From: Planktomarina sp.
GTDB taxonomy: Bacteria; Pseudomonadota; Alphaproteobacteria; Rhodobacterales; Rhodobacteraceae
Direction: 5' to 3'
DNA length: 64,000 nucleotides
NCBI GenBank assembly: GCA_020630015.1
Contig: JAHDCF010000004.1
Location: forward strand, 50,876-114,875
Position 1 is the stretch's first letter. Each line of letters opens with the position of its first letter. Below the pieces are notes generated by a model, which saw nothing but the letters and a program-made list of their open reading frames with translations, had not been told where the DNA came from and ran no database searches. Shown piece by piece: positions 53,001 through 61,065 of the stretch. The translations under genes were made by a program, and so were the position numbers.

Positions 53001-54141
53001 ACATGTGTTGGGCAGTGCCTTTGGTCGCGCCCGCGTGGCAGAGATGCGTGAAATGCTGGCTGAAACTGCTTCTGCCGCTGATGACGCACCGCGCGGATTG
53101 CCCGGTTGTTTTTATAATGACGAAGCATTCTTCAACCATGAATGCCGTACTGTGTTGCATCAGGGGTGGCATTGTGTTGGACGCGCCGATGAATTTGCGG
53201 AACAAGGCGATTATCTGACACTAAACCTGCTAGGCGAACCGTTGATAATCGTGCGTGACGGTGACGAAATTGTTGCGCTTTCAAACGTTTGTCAGCACCG
53301 TGGAATGCCGCTGGCCGAAGGGCAGGGAAACGCGAGCCGTTTTGTATGTCGGTACCATGCCTGGGCTTACGGCACTGATGGTGCGCTGCTGCGTGCGCCG
53401 CGCATGAAAAACGACGGGTTCGATCCAAAAAAGTGCAAGCTGGGCCGGTTCCATTGTGTGCAACGGTTCGGGTTTGTGTATGTTTGCCTTGCTGACGATG
53501 CGCCTGACATCGACACTGAACTTGCAGATTTGTCGGCGTTGATTGGCCGGTACGAGCCTGAAGAATATTCCATAGTGCACGCAGCAACCGAAGTTTGGAA
53601 CTGCAACTGGAAGGCGCTGGTTGAAAACTTCATGGAGGGATATCACCTTTCAGTGGTTCACCCGCAAACCCTGCATGGTTACACGCCGACAGGGTTGAGC
53701 CGTAAGGGCCCCAAAGGGGCGGGGTTCACCAGTTATTTTGCCAACTATCCAGACAATATCCCGCCTCGCGGTGATGGCGCGCCGGGGTTGGATGCCGAAT
53801 GGAAGCATCGATCAACACTTTTCGCGACGTTCCCGTGTCAGGTGGTCAGCATTGCGGCATCGCTTTTGGTATCGTTGTCTATCCGACCTTTGACACCCAC
53901 AAGCATCGAGGTTCGTTGGACGATGTCGGTATTTGGCGACTCTCTTGATGGGGATACAGTCAACCAACGCATCGCGCTCTGGGAAGATGTGAATCAGGAA
54001 GATCGCGAAAAACTTGAAATGATGCAAACCGCGCTTGGTTCAGTTCATGCCAAAGGCGGGCCACTGGCGGGTGAAGATTATGAAGGTACTGTTAAGGATT
54101 TCTTGCACTGGTTGTCGCGAAGGGATGCAGAATTTGAATAA
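52993..54141 (+). CDS. Rieske non-heme iron monooxygenase, alpha subunit (second copy)
   Basis: A 382-residue paralogue of the first Rieske protein, starting at the ATG at 52993 inside the end of the DUF1028 gene. Rieske ligands: Cys100/His102 (NVCQHRG) and Cys119/His122 (VCRYHAW). Iron site: ENFMEGYHLSVVH with Glu215, His218 and His223, again Glu in place of the bridging Asp. It has a longer N-terminus and an insertion after the iron site (about residues 228-265) compared with the first copy. The two may oxidise successive intermediates or form a hetero-oligomer. It ends the operon, 21 bases from the opposing argE-like gene. Confidence 0.85.
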   Translation: MNEHVLGSAFGRARVAEMREMLAETASAADDAPRGLPGCFYNDEAFFNHECRTVLHQGWHCVGRADEFAEQGDYLTLNLLGEPLIIVRDGDEIVALSNVCQHRGMPLAEGQGNASRFVCRYHAWAYGTDGALLRAPRMKNDGFDPKKCKLGRFHCVQRFGFVYVCLADDAPDIDTELADLSALIGRYEPEEYSIVHAATEVWNCNWKALVENFMEGYHLSVVHPQTLHGYTPTGLSRKGPKGAGFTSYFANYPDNIPPRGDGAPGLDAEWKHRSTLFATFPCQVVSIAASLLVSLSIRPLTPTSIEVRWTMSVFGDSLDGDTVNQRIALWEDVNQEDREKLEMMQTALGSVHAKGGPLAGEDYEGTVKDFLHWLSRRDAEFE

Positions 54142-54162
54142 GCTTTCTAAGCCAGATTTGAT

Positions 54163-55329
54163 TTAAACCCCGCAAACCAAACGCGATAGCAATTCTTCCA
54201 TCATGTCATCACAAGCGGCAAGTTGATCCACAGCAATAAATTCATCAGGTTTGTGACCTTGATCCATTGATCCTGGGCCGCAAACCACCGTGGGCAACCC
54301 TAAGACGTCGGAGAACAATCCCCCTTCTGTTCCAAAAGCAACTTTAATTGTGCCTTGGCTGCTAGAAATTTCTTGGGTGAATTGAACAACTTTCGCGTCT
54401 TTTGGAGTGGCCAGCGGCGGATAAGAATTCGTTATTTCAATTTCGATTTTTGCGTCAGGGAAACGATCTTTGATATTGTCCAAGTAAGCGTCACGTTTTT
54501 TGCGAAGATCAGACAGGATCTGATTTGGATCATCCCCAGCAAGATTTCGGATTTCAAATAAGAATTCTGCATGATTGGGCACAATATTCAGGACTGTGCC
54601 ACCTTGGAATACACCCACATGAAGTGTCGAATAAGGCACATCATAGTCGCCATCCTGATGACCGTTTTTGGACAATTCTTCTTGAATTTCTCGGATAAAC
54701 CCAATCATGTCGCAGGCCATATGAATGGCGTTAAGCCCGCTGGGGGCAAGTGCTGAATGGCTTGACTGTCCGATGGCCGTTAAACGCGCCGCAGTTTTTC
54801 CCTTGTGACCGGTTGCCACGCGCAATGACGTTGGTTCCCCTACAATGCAGAGCTTTGGTTGGAAGGGCGCATTTGCAAGCTGGTCGATCAACGACCGAAC
54901 ACCCAAACAACCGAGCTCTTCGTCATAAGAAAATGCAAGATGAAGTGGGGTCTTCAGATTTGCTTGGGCAGCTTTCAATGCAAGATTGAGGGCACAAGCA
55001 ACAAAACCTTTCATGTCTGCCGTACCGCGTCCAAAGAACTTTCCGTCATTTTCCGTTAACTCAAACGGCGGAACCGTCCAATTTTGACCAGCCACGGGAA
55101 CAACATCCGTATGCCCAGACAGTAAAACACCCGGAGTGTTTTCGGGACCAATAGTTGCGTAAAGATTTGCCTTTGTTCCAGTTTCGTCTTTCAGCACGGT
55201 CACCGCCGCACCAGCCCTTTCCAGTAGACCTTTGCAAAATTGAATGAGGTCAATATTAGGGTCGGCGCTTACGGTTGGAAATGAAATCAACCGCTCAAGA
55301 ATTTTGCGTGTAGACCAATCTTCAATCAC
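54163..55329 (-). CDS. ArgE-type M20 deacylase (acetylornithine deacetylase family)
   Basis: Zinc metallohydrolase of the M20 family, 388 residues, closest to acetylornithine deacetylase. Metal and catalytic motifs: LLSGHTDVVPVAG (His, Asp), GRGTADMKGF (Asp), FSYDEELGCLG (catalytic Glu-Glu), and the terminal GPGSMDQGHKPDEF (His). The dimerisation domain sits between about residues 180 and 290. Because argJ in this window already provides acetyl recycling, a linear arginine-pathway ArgE is not required. With its neighbours (FMO-like, MaoC-like) it may deacylate another N-acyl amino acid. It overlaps the FMO-like gene by 8 bases. Confidence 0.85.
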   Translation of the reverse strand: MIEDWSTRKILERLISFPTVSADPNIDLIQFCKGLLERAGAAVTVLKDETGTKANLYATIGPENTPGVLLSGHTDVVPVAGQNWTVPPFELTENDGKFFGRGTADMKGFVACALNLALKAAQANLKTPLHLAFSYDEELGCLGVRSLIDQLANAPFQPKLCIVGEPTSLRVATGHKGKTAARLTAIGQSSHSALAPSGLNAIHMACDMIGFIREIQEELSKNGHQDGDYDVPYSTLHVGVFQGGTVLNIVPNHAEFLFEIRNLAGDDPNQILSDLRKKRDAYLDNIKDRFPDAKIEIEITNSYPPLATPKDAKVVQFTQEISSSQGTIKVAFGTEGGLFSDVLGLPTVVCGPGSMDQGHKPDEFIAVDQLAACDDMMEELLSRLVCGV

Positions 55330-56560
55330 AGGATGTCACGCGTTTTGCGATATGAGAGGCAAGGTTTTTTGCATCGACCCAAACACCCCAAATGAAAGAT
55401 GATCCTCGCATCGAAAGCCATGGCAGACCAAGAAAATAAATGCCGGGTTCTTTGCTGACGCCGTTTATGTGATCGGGTTTACCCGCATCATCGAACGCAT
55501 CGACCTTTAGCCAATCGAAATTTTGCGTGAAGCCAGTGGCCCATATTATTGTTGTCACGCCTTCTTTGACCAAATCCAAGTGAAGTAATGGCGTTGTCAT
55601 GCAATCAGGGTCGGTCCCGATTTTCCGAGCGGCCGCATCGAGTGGTAAATCCAAACCTTCGCTTTCAACATATGCATCTGCTTCATCCAAAACAGATAAA
55701 TAGTTGGCATCGCCCTGTCTGATATTCTTTGCGAGATCTGACGCAAATTTTAGGCTTCCGTTTTCAAAAGACTGCGTCATTCCCACAAGGGTAATCCCAT
55801 CATTTGCAAAGCGGCGAAAATCCACGGTTCGCCCACCATTCGCGCCGCTGACCGCGATTGTGACGTGCTCCGCGCCGACTGGGGGAGATTTCATCTCCCA
55901 CTTTCCGAGCACACCTAACCACCAAACGAAGTCTTTCCCTCGATATTGACGGGGTGGACGGTCGTGTGCACCAACAGATAAATAAACTTTCCGACCATTT
56001 GCGCAAAGCTCCTCCGCGATTTGGCTTCCCGATGATCCGGCACCCACCACCAGCACGGCCCCTTCAGCAAGGGAACTTGGCGAACGATATTCTGTGGAAT
56101 GAATTTGTGAAATCTCGGATTGTTCTGGCACAAGGGGAGGAATGGATGGGTTTTGAAATGCGCCGGTTGCGGCAACCACATTGGATGAAAGAAATTCACC
56201 ATCTGTCGTGGTGACACGGAAACTTTCACCATCATGCGTTTTAGTGACGCTTAAAACAGTCACGCCGCAATGGATGGGTACTTTCTTTTCTGTGACAAAC
56301 TCTTCGAAATATGAAACAACGCTATGTTTGGTTGGGAATTCATCTGGCCCACAGTCCGCGAATTCTTTGCTTGGGAAACGATCATGCCAAGCTGGCCCAT
56401 TTGCAACTAGGGAATCCCAACGATCCACACGCCATCTTTCGGCGATGCGGTCTCGTTCGAAGACAACGTGACTGACATTGTGGTTGGTCAGATGTTCGCT
56501 CATCGCTAGGCCGGCTTGGCCGCCACCAACGACGACTGTATTTACGTACTTTTCTGTCAT
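55322..56560 (-). CDS. FAD/NAD(P)-dependent flavin monooxygenase-like protein
   Basis: A 412-residue class B flavoprotein monooxygenase-like protein, from the start at 56560 (AAGGAATGAC upstream). The FAD Rossmann motif VVVGGGQAGLAMSE (about 10-23) is followed by IHSTEYRSP, akin to the FMO/YUCCA fingerprint. The NADPH motif is VLVVGAGSSGSQIAEEL and the ATG motif IIWATGFTQNF. It could oxygenate an amine, indole-type or thiol substrate. It lies between the MaoC-like and ArgE-like genes, which suggests one pathway, but nothing identifies the substrate. Confidence 0.82.
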   Translation of the reverse strand: MTEKYVNTVVVGGGQAGLAMSEHLTNHNVSHVVFERDRIAERWRVDRWDSLVANGPAWHDRFPSKEFADCGPDEFPTKHSVVSYFEEFVTEKKVPIHCGVTVLSVTKTHDGESFRVTTTDGEFLSSNVVAATGAFQNPSIPPLVPEQSEISQIHSTEYRSPSSLAEGAVLVVGAGSSGSQIAEELCANGRKVYLSVGAHDRPPRQYRGKDFVWWLGVLGKWEMKSPPVGAEHVTIAVSGANGGRTVDFRRFANDGITLVGMTQSFENGSLKFASDLAKNIRQGDANYLSVLDEADAYVESEGLDLPLDAAARKIGTDPDCMTTPLLHLDLVKEGVTTIIWATGFTQNFDWLKVDAFDDAGKPDHINGVSKEPGIYFLGLPWLSMRGSSFIWGVWVDAKNLASHIAKRVTSCD

Positions 56561-56645
56561 GTCATTCCTTGAAACAACTGGGTTCCGGCACTGCCAATAA
56601 ATGATCATTCATTTGGGAGATAACCAAGCCCAAATTGCACATTTA

Positions 56646-57482
56646 TCACTCAAAATCCGCTTGGGCAGACATTGCCAAAACGCCATCCGCCCTTTTTGCC
56701 CAAAGCTTCGTGGATTGCCCGCTTTGGATCCCTTCAATTTTGAATGAATCCATACCGGCAATCGGTGCCAATCCTTTGAATTGGAAAGACTTTGGCATTC
56801 CGACCCGGTTGCGAATAGCAAGGTCAATCAAAAGGGTCGCCGTTAACGGACCATGAAAAACCAAGCCTTCATACCCTTCTGTATTTCGCGCATAATCGAC
56901 ATCATAATGAATACGATGGCCGTTGAAGGTTAATGCTGAATAGCGAAACAACATAACCTGAGTGGGTGTAATTTTCCTTTCGAATTCAGAAAGTTCGGGC
57001 GCATGTTTTAACGCCGGTGTGGGCCCATCCAGCTTTGGGTCTTCACGATACACGATGTCATGTTCTTCTGTTATTGCAGTCTGCCCATTTTGAAAGATTT
57101 TGTGTTCTACAGTGACAAAACAAAGCTTGCCCGTCCGACCATCCTTTTCGGTGATCTTAATGATTTTTGATTTCTTTTCTGCGGGCTTTCCTACGATTAA
57201 AGGGGTGTGAAAATTAAATCTTCCACCTGCCCACATCCGTCGCGGAAGTTTTATTGGCGGCAAGAATCCGCCCTTTTTGGGATGCGCGTCTCGACCCAGC
57301 GCGCTTGCTGGCTTTGCTTCTAAAAAATACAACCAATGCCACAACGGTGGCAATTTATCCCCGTCACAAATTGACGGCTGCTGATCCAAAGTTGCTTGCA
57401 TGAAGCCTGCTTGTTTCGCGTGAATAACGTCATAAACAGTTTCCTGTTTTCCAATCCAATTTTGAATGTTTTGAGCTGACAT
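56646..57482 (-). CDS. MaoC-like hydratase/dehydratase (HTD2 / mesaconyl-C4-CoA hydratase-like)
   Basis: A 278-residue double hot-dog protein. An N-terminal FAS1-like dehydratase half (about 1-140, with LPPLWHWLYFLE and PRRMWAGGRFNFHTPL) precedes a MaoC-type half with FNGHRIHYDVDYA (hydratase Asp/His) and FHGPLTATLL. This is the pattern of fungal/mitochondrial HTD2 and of the mesaconyl-C4-CoA hydratase of the 3-hydroxypropionate cycle. No CoA transferase or lyase is adjacent, so the acyl-CoA is unknown. First gene of the minus-strand run, divergent from the lacI gene. Confidence 0.78.
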   Translation of the reverse strand: MSAQNIQNWIGKQETVYDVIHAKQAGFMQATLDQQPSICDGDKLPPLWHWLYFLEAKPASALGRDAHPKKGGFLPPIKLPRRMWAGGRFNFHTPLIVGKPAEKKSKIIKITEKDGRTGKLCFVTVEHKIFQNGQTAITEEHDIVYREDPKLDGPTPALKHAPELSEFERKITPTQVMLFRYSALTFNGHRIHYDVDYARNTEGYEGLVFHGPLTATLLIDLAIRNRVGMPKSFQFKGLAPIAGMDSFKIEGIQSGQSTKLWAKRADGVLAMSAQADFE

Positions 57483-57574
57483 TAGAAATCCTTTGGTTGG
57501 CTAAATCTTTGCAGGAAACCTTGGTCAACGTCGAACGGAAAAGGAGCTGTTGATTTTGGAATTTGATCAGTCAT

Positions 57575-57594
57575 AATGATTTTCGAAAATCATT
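57575..57594. promoter_or_regulatory. LacI-type operator candidate O1
   Basis: AATGATTTTCGAAAATCATT is a perfect 20-bp palindrome centred on CG, as LacI-family operators usually are. It is flanked by an outer repeat, CAGTCAT (57568-57574) and ATGACTG (57600-57606). It matches O2 at 17 of 20 positions and lies between the divergent MaoC-like and lacI genes. Confidence 0.75.
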
Positions 57595-57662
57595 GGTATA
57601 TGACTGAACTCTAATCACAAAAAAATACTAATTAAAAACAGATGTATGGATGTCATTCAAAA

Positions 57663-57682
57663 AATGATGTACGAACATCATT
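57663..57682. promoter_or_regulatory. LacI-type operator candidate O2
   Basis: AATGATGTACGAACATCATT is symmetric at 18 of 20 positions and identical to O1 at 17 of 20. Its centre is 88 bp from that of O1, and it ends 51 bases before the lacI start. A pair like this suits autoregulation with DNA looping; it could also control the divergent MaoC-like gene. Confidence 0.72.
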
Positions 57683-57733
57683 ATGTCAAAGATTCTCTTT
57701 GGAATTTTATGTTGAATCGCACAAAGGAAGCGT

Positions 57734-58771
57734 ATGGAGAATCCAACCATTCATGATGTTGCGCATCTTGCAGGGGTGAGTTCGGCCACTGCGGATCGGG
57801 TTTTGAATCGACGCGGCAATGTTGCATCGAAATCAATTCGCAAGGTCGAAGATGCCGTGCAAAAATTGGGTTATGTTCGAAATTCTGCCGCAGCTCGTCT
57901 TTCCAAAAATAAGGCCTTCCGGATCGCTTTCGTACTTCCAAGAAAAGATCATGGTTTTTTTGGGCGTATGCATCTTCATTTGGTTGAAAACCTATCTCAT
58001 TTTCGGAACGCAGGTTTATCAATAAAAGTGTTTGAATTTGCAGCCTTCGACGGAGAAGCCCTGAACTTGACGCTTAAGAATATTCGGAGCGAAGAATTTG
58101 ATGGAGTTGCTTTTGTCGGTCAACAGACTCAAGAAATCACCAAAACACTTGATGCACTTCGAAAGCATGGCCTAACCATCGTTTCGCTTGTGTCTGATGT
58201 GCCTGAAAATTACCGCGATTATTACATTGGAATAGATAATAGAAAAGCTGGGCGCACAGCCGCGCGATTAATCGGACGTTTTCATCGCGGTGATAAAGGA
58301 AAGATCATTTTGATCGCAGGCTCAATGGATGTTGGTGATCATTTTGAACGCATTTCCGGCTTTAAAGAAGTAATCGATAATGACTTTCCAAACATTGAAC
58401 TGACTTCGACCATTGAAACGTTTGATCAGCCAAACATCATGCGGCGTGAACTTCGTTCGCGGCTGGAAGGCGAACATTCTTTCACAGCGATTTATAATGC
58501 GGGTGCTGGCAACGAAGGACTTGTTGATGTGCTTCGTTTTTTGGATCCTCAGCATTTTGTTTTCTCAATTACACACGAAATTTCACCAATTATCCGCGAA
58601 GGACTGCTGGAGGGTATTATTGATGTTGCCCTTGATCAGCGTCCTGAAATCGAAATTTCGCGGGCCTTGATGGTTTTCCAAGCAACGAATGACAAAGTTG
58701 AACAACCTGTTTTGCCTGAATTGATCCCAGCAATTTATGTGCGGGACAACTTACCCCAAATTCAAACTTGA
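57734..58771 (+). CDS. LacI-family transcriptional regulator
   Basis: A 345-residue repressor. The N-terminal helix-turn-helix and hinge are canonical: TIHDVAHLAGVSSATADRVL (residues about 5-24), then VASKSIRKVEDAVQKLGYV. A periplasmic-binding-protein-like sensor domain follows (about 62-335), with IGIDNRKAGRTAARLIGRF and ISGFKEVIDNDFPNI. xylA begins 21 bases after its stop, so the natural ligand is probably xylose or another pentose, and the two palindromes upstream are its likely sites. Regulator and enzyme probably share one transcript. Confidence 0.88.
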   Translation: MENPTIHDVAHLAGVSSATADRVLNRRGNVASKSIRKVEDAVQKLGYVRNSAAARLSKNKAFRIAFVLPRKDHGFFGRMHLHLVENLSHFRNAGLSIKVFEFAAFDGEALNLTLKNIRSEEFDGVAFVGQQTQEITKTLDALRKHGLTIVSLVSDVPENYRDYYIGIDNRKAGRTAARLIGRFHRGDKGKIILIAGSMDVGDHFERISGFKEVIDNDFPNIELTSTIETFDQPNIMRRELRSRLEGEHSFTAIYNAGAGNEGLVDVLRFLDPQHFVFSITHEISPIIREGLLEGIIDVALDQRPEIEISRALMVFQATNDKVEQPVLPELIPAIYVRDNLPQIQT

Positions 58772-58792
58772 CCAAAGAAAGGTCCTAATGAA

Positions 58793-60088
58793 ATGTCTGA
58801 TTTCTTCAAAGAAGTTCCCCCTCTGAAATTTGATCCCGATGCAAAGCATCTGGCATTTCGCCACTACAACCCCGATGAAATTTTGATGGGAAAGCGTATG
58901 GAAGATCATCTGCGTTTTGCCGTTGCTTATTGGCATTCATTTGCTTGGCCTGGTGGGGATCCATTCGGAGGGCCAACATTTGAACGGCCTTGGTTCGGCG
59001 ACACCATGGACTTGGCCCGAATGAAGGCTGACATTGCGTTTGAAATGTTCGATCTTTTGGGGGTGCCGTTCTTTTGTTGGCATGATGCGGACATTCGGCC
59101 AGAAGGTGAAACCTTTGCACAAAGCCAGCGCAACTTTGAAGAAATCGTAGATTACTTGATTGGCAAAATGGAAAATAGCAGAACCCGATTGTTGTGGGGG
59201 ACTGCCAACCTATTCTCTCACCGCCGTTTCATGGCAGGGGCCGCCACCAATCCTGATCCTGAAATTTTTGCGTGGTCGGCGGCAACCGTAAAGAACTGCA
59301 TGGATGCAACCCATAAAATGGGTGGGCAAAACTATGTTCTTTGGGGCGGGCGAGAGGGGTACGAAACCTTACTCAACACTGATCTGAAGCGCGAACGTCA
59401 ACAAGCGGGACGATTTCTTCAGATGGCTGTGGAATACAAACACAAAATTGGCTTTCAAGGCGCGATATTGGTGGAGCCGAAACCCCAGGAACCCTCAAAA
59501 CATCAATACGATTATGATGTTGCAACCGTGTATGGTTTTTTGAAAGAGTTTGGCCTGGAACATGAGGTTCAAATGAACATTGAGCAAGGCCACGCGATAT
59601 TGGCAGGCCATTCATTTGAACATGAACTTGCCTTGGCATCATCGCTTGGGATCTTTGGTTCAATTGACATGAACCGCAATGATTATCAGTCTGGTTGGGA
59701 TACGGATCAGTTTCCAAACAATGTGCCGGAAGTTGCTTTGGCTTATTATGAAGTTTTGAAGGCAGGTGGATTCAAAACGGGGGGTACGAATTTTGACGCA
59801 AAGTTGCGTCGTCAATCGCTTAACCCAGAGGATTTGATTGCTGGGCATGCAGGTGCAATGGATATCTGCGCCAGAGGCCTCAAGGCTGCGGCAGCCATGT
59901 TGGATGATGGCACCTTGGAGGCGATGCGCGTGGAAAGATATGCCGAATGGGATACTGACAATGGGAAGTCTCTGTTACAAAGTGATTTCGAAACCATTGC
60001 CGCCTCAGTGTTGAAAAATGGAATTGACCCACAACCCAAGTCTGGGCGTCAAGAAATCTTGGAAAACATCGTCAACAGATTTGTCTAA
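58793..60088 (+). CDS. xylA: Xylose isomerase
   Basis: Interconverts aldopentoses and ketopentoses (D-xylose to D-xylulose) with two divalent metals. It is 431 residues, a class II-length protein. Catalytic [12 protein letters not shown] (His), metal ligands in [29 protein letters not shown] and [19 protein letters not shown] are all present. NIEQGH departs slightly from the usual NIE-x-NH, and DMNRND from DANRGD. Preceded by AAAGAAAGGTCC. No xylulokinase or xylose transporter is in the window; the next genes belong to polysaccharide acetylation. Confidence 0.93.
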   Translation: MSDFFKEVPPLKFDPDAKHLAFRHYNPDEILMGKRMEDHLRFAVAYWHSFAWPGGDPFGGPTFERPWFGDTMDLARMKADIAFEMFDLLGVPFFCWHDADIRPEGETFAQSQRNFEEIVDYLIGKMENSRTRLLWGTANLFSHRRFMAGAATNPDPEIFAWSAATVKNCMDATHKMGGQNYVLWGGREGYETLLNTDLKRERQQAGRFLQMAVEYKHKIGFQGAILVEPKPQEPSKHQYDYDVATVYGFLKEFGLEHEVQMNIEQGHAILAGHSFEHELALASSLGIFGSIDMNRNDYQSGWDTDQFPNNVPEVALAYYEVLKAGGFKTGGTNFDAKLRRQSLNPEDLIAGHAGAMDICARGLKAAAAMLDDGTLEAMRVERYAEWDTDNGKSLLQSDFETIAASVLKNGIDPQPKSGRQEILENIVNRFV

Positions 60089-60452
60089 CCATTGATGTAA
60101 CGAACTGCGCATTGGGACGGAGTTCACAATGCTTGGATCGGATACTTAAATCGATTGTCACCTATTGCATACGCAAGATTGAATGGCATGTCATAGTCAA
60201 AGTATTCTCGCCTTAAGTTATACTGGGGCGGGAAACCGGAAGTTTGTAAAAGCCGAAATCAACATTTAAAATTATGCCTTTTTAAATTGAAAACCTTATG
60301 TTTCGAAATCCGCTTTTGGACCGTTTCGTGACTGAAAAGATTACATTTGGATAATGCCGCTATACTTTCGGGTCGTTTTCTATTCGGAATGACACGCTGA
60401 TTTTTCATTGCAGATCAGTATCCAAGGCTCAGGAAAGCCAGGAGCCGAAACC
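60089..60452. other. 364-base intergenic region, no gene seen
   Basis: AT-rich spacer between xylA and the acetylation cluster. I see no convincing small gene, tRNA or intrinsic terminator. Two TATACT hexamers (60219-60224 and 60361-60366) could be -10 elements for the downstream operon, but neither has a good -35 at the right distance. Confidence 0.5.
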
Positions 60453-61055
60453 ATGAAAACTATCCGATCCAAATTAATCGCAACAGCGATTGCTTGCTTT
60501 GCGGGTTGCGCAGTCGCTGACGAAGCGGCGCTGTATGAAACCGCAGCTCCAAAAGATGCTGTATTTGTTCGTGTTTTGGCAGAATATACCCAATCACTAA
60601 GCGAAGTGCCATTCGCGGGTTCAAAGCTGTCCTTGTCTGAAGAACAAAAAGACACTTACATCGCGATCAGCGCGTCCGATCTCTCAGACGTGACTGCCGG
60701 GTCCTTTTACAGCATTGGTGCCGGGCAGATGGACAACATTCTGATAAAAGAACCAGTTCGCAAAACAAGTAATAAGGTACACCTCATACTCATGAATTTG
60801 GGCAAGACACCGGTGCGTCTGGTTGTTCCTGGTCGCGACATGGAAGTCGTTGCACCCTTACAGTCAGAACAAGCTGAAAGCCGCGCGGTAAATCCCATTG
60901 AAGTTGAGCTTGCGGTCGAACGTGTATCCGATGGAACGATACTGGGTGCATTTGAAGTTAAACTTTCTCGAGGGCAAAACCTGACCTTCGTTGCGACAGA
61001 TACATCCGCCCGATTGATCGAAAATACTTTTGGTCCAGTCTTGGATTTGAACTGA
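60453..61055 (+). CDS. AlgF-like alginate O-acetylation protein
   Basis: A 200-residue periplasmic protein. The ATG at 60453 follows AGGAG at a good distance; the signal peptide ends near AVADE. The rest is mostly beta-rich (LYETAAPKDAVFVRVL, LVVPGRDMEVVAPLQSEQAE), as in AlgF, the soluble partner of AlgI/AlgJ/AlgX. AlgF sequences vary widely, so the call rests partly on its place directly before an AlgI-type MBOAT gene, 10 bases away. Confidence 0.72.
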   Translation: MKTIRSKLIATAIACFAGCAVADEAALYETAAPKDAVFVRVLAEYTQSLSEVPFAGSKLSLSEEQKDTYIAISASDLSDVTAGSFYSIGAGQMDNILIKEPVRKTSNKVHLILMNLGKTPVRLVVPGRDMEVVAPLQSEQAESRAVNPIEVELAVERVSDGTILGAFEVKLSRGQNLTFVATDTSARLIENTFGPVLDLN

Positions 61056-61065
61056 GGTTAGACCG

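Noticed and set aside
52555..53205. A 216-codon minus-strand frame opposite DUF1028 and the second Rieske gene
   Set aside because: Spans the junction of two well-supported genes and has no recognisable motif.
54163..55329. Calling the M20 peptidase the arginine-pathway argE
   Set aside because: argJ is present in the window and recycles acetyl groups, and the gene context is not arginine biosynthesis, so a gene symbol would overstate what is known.
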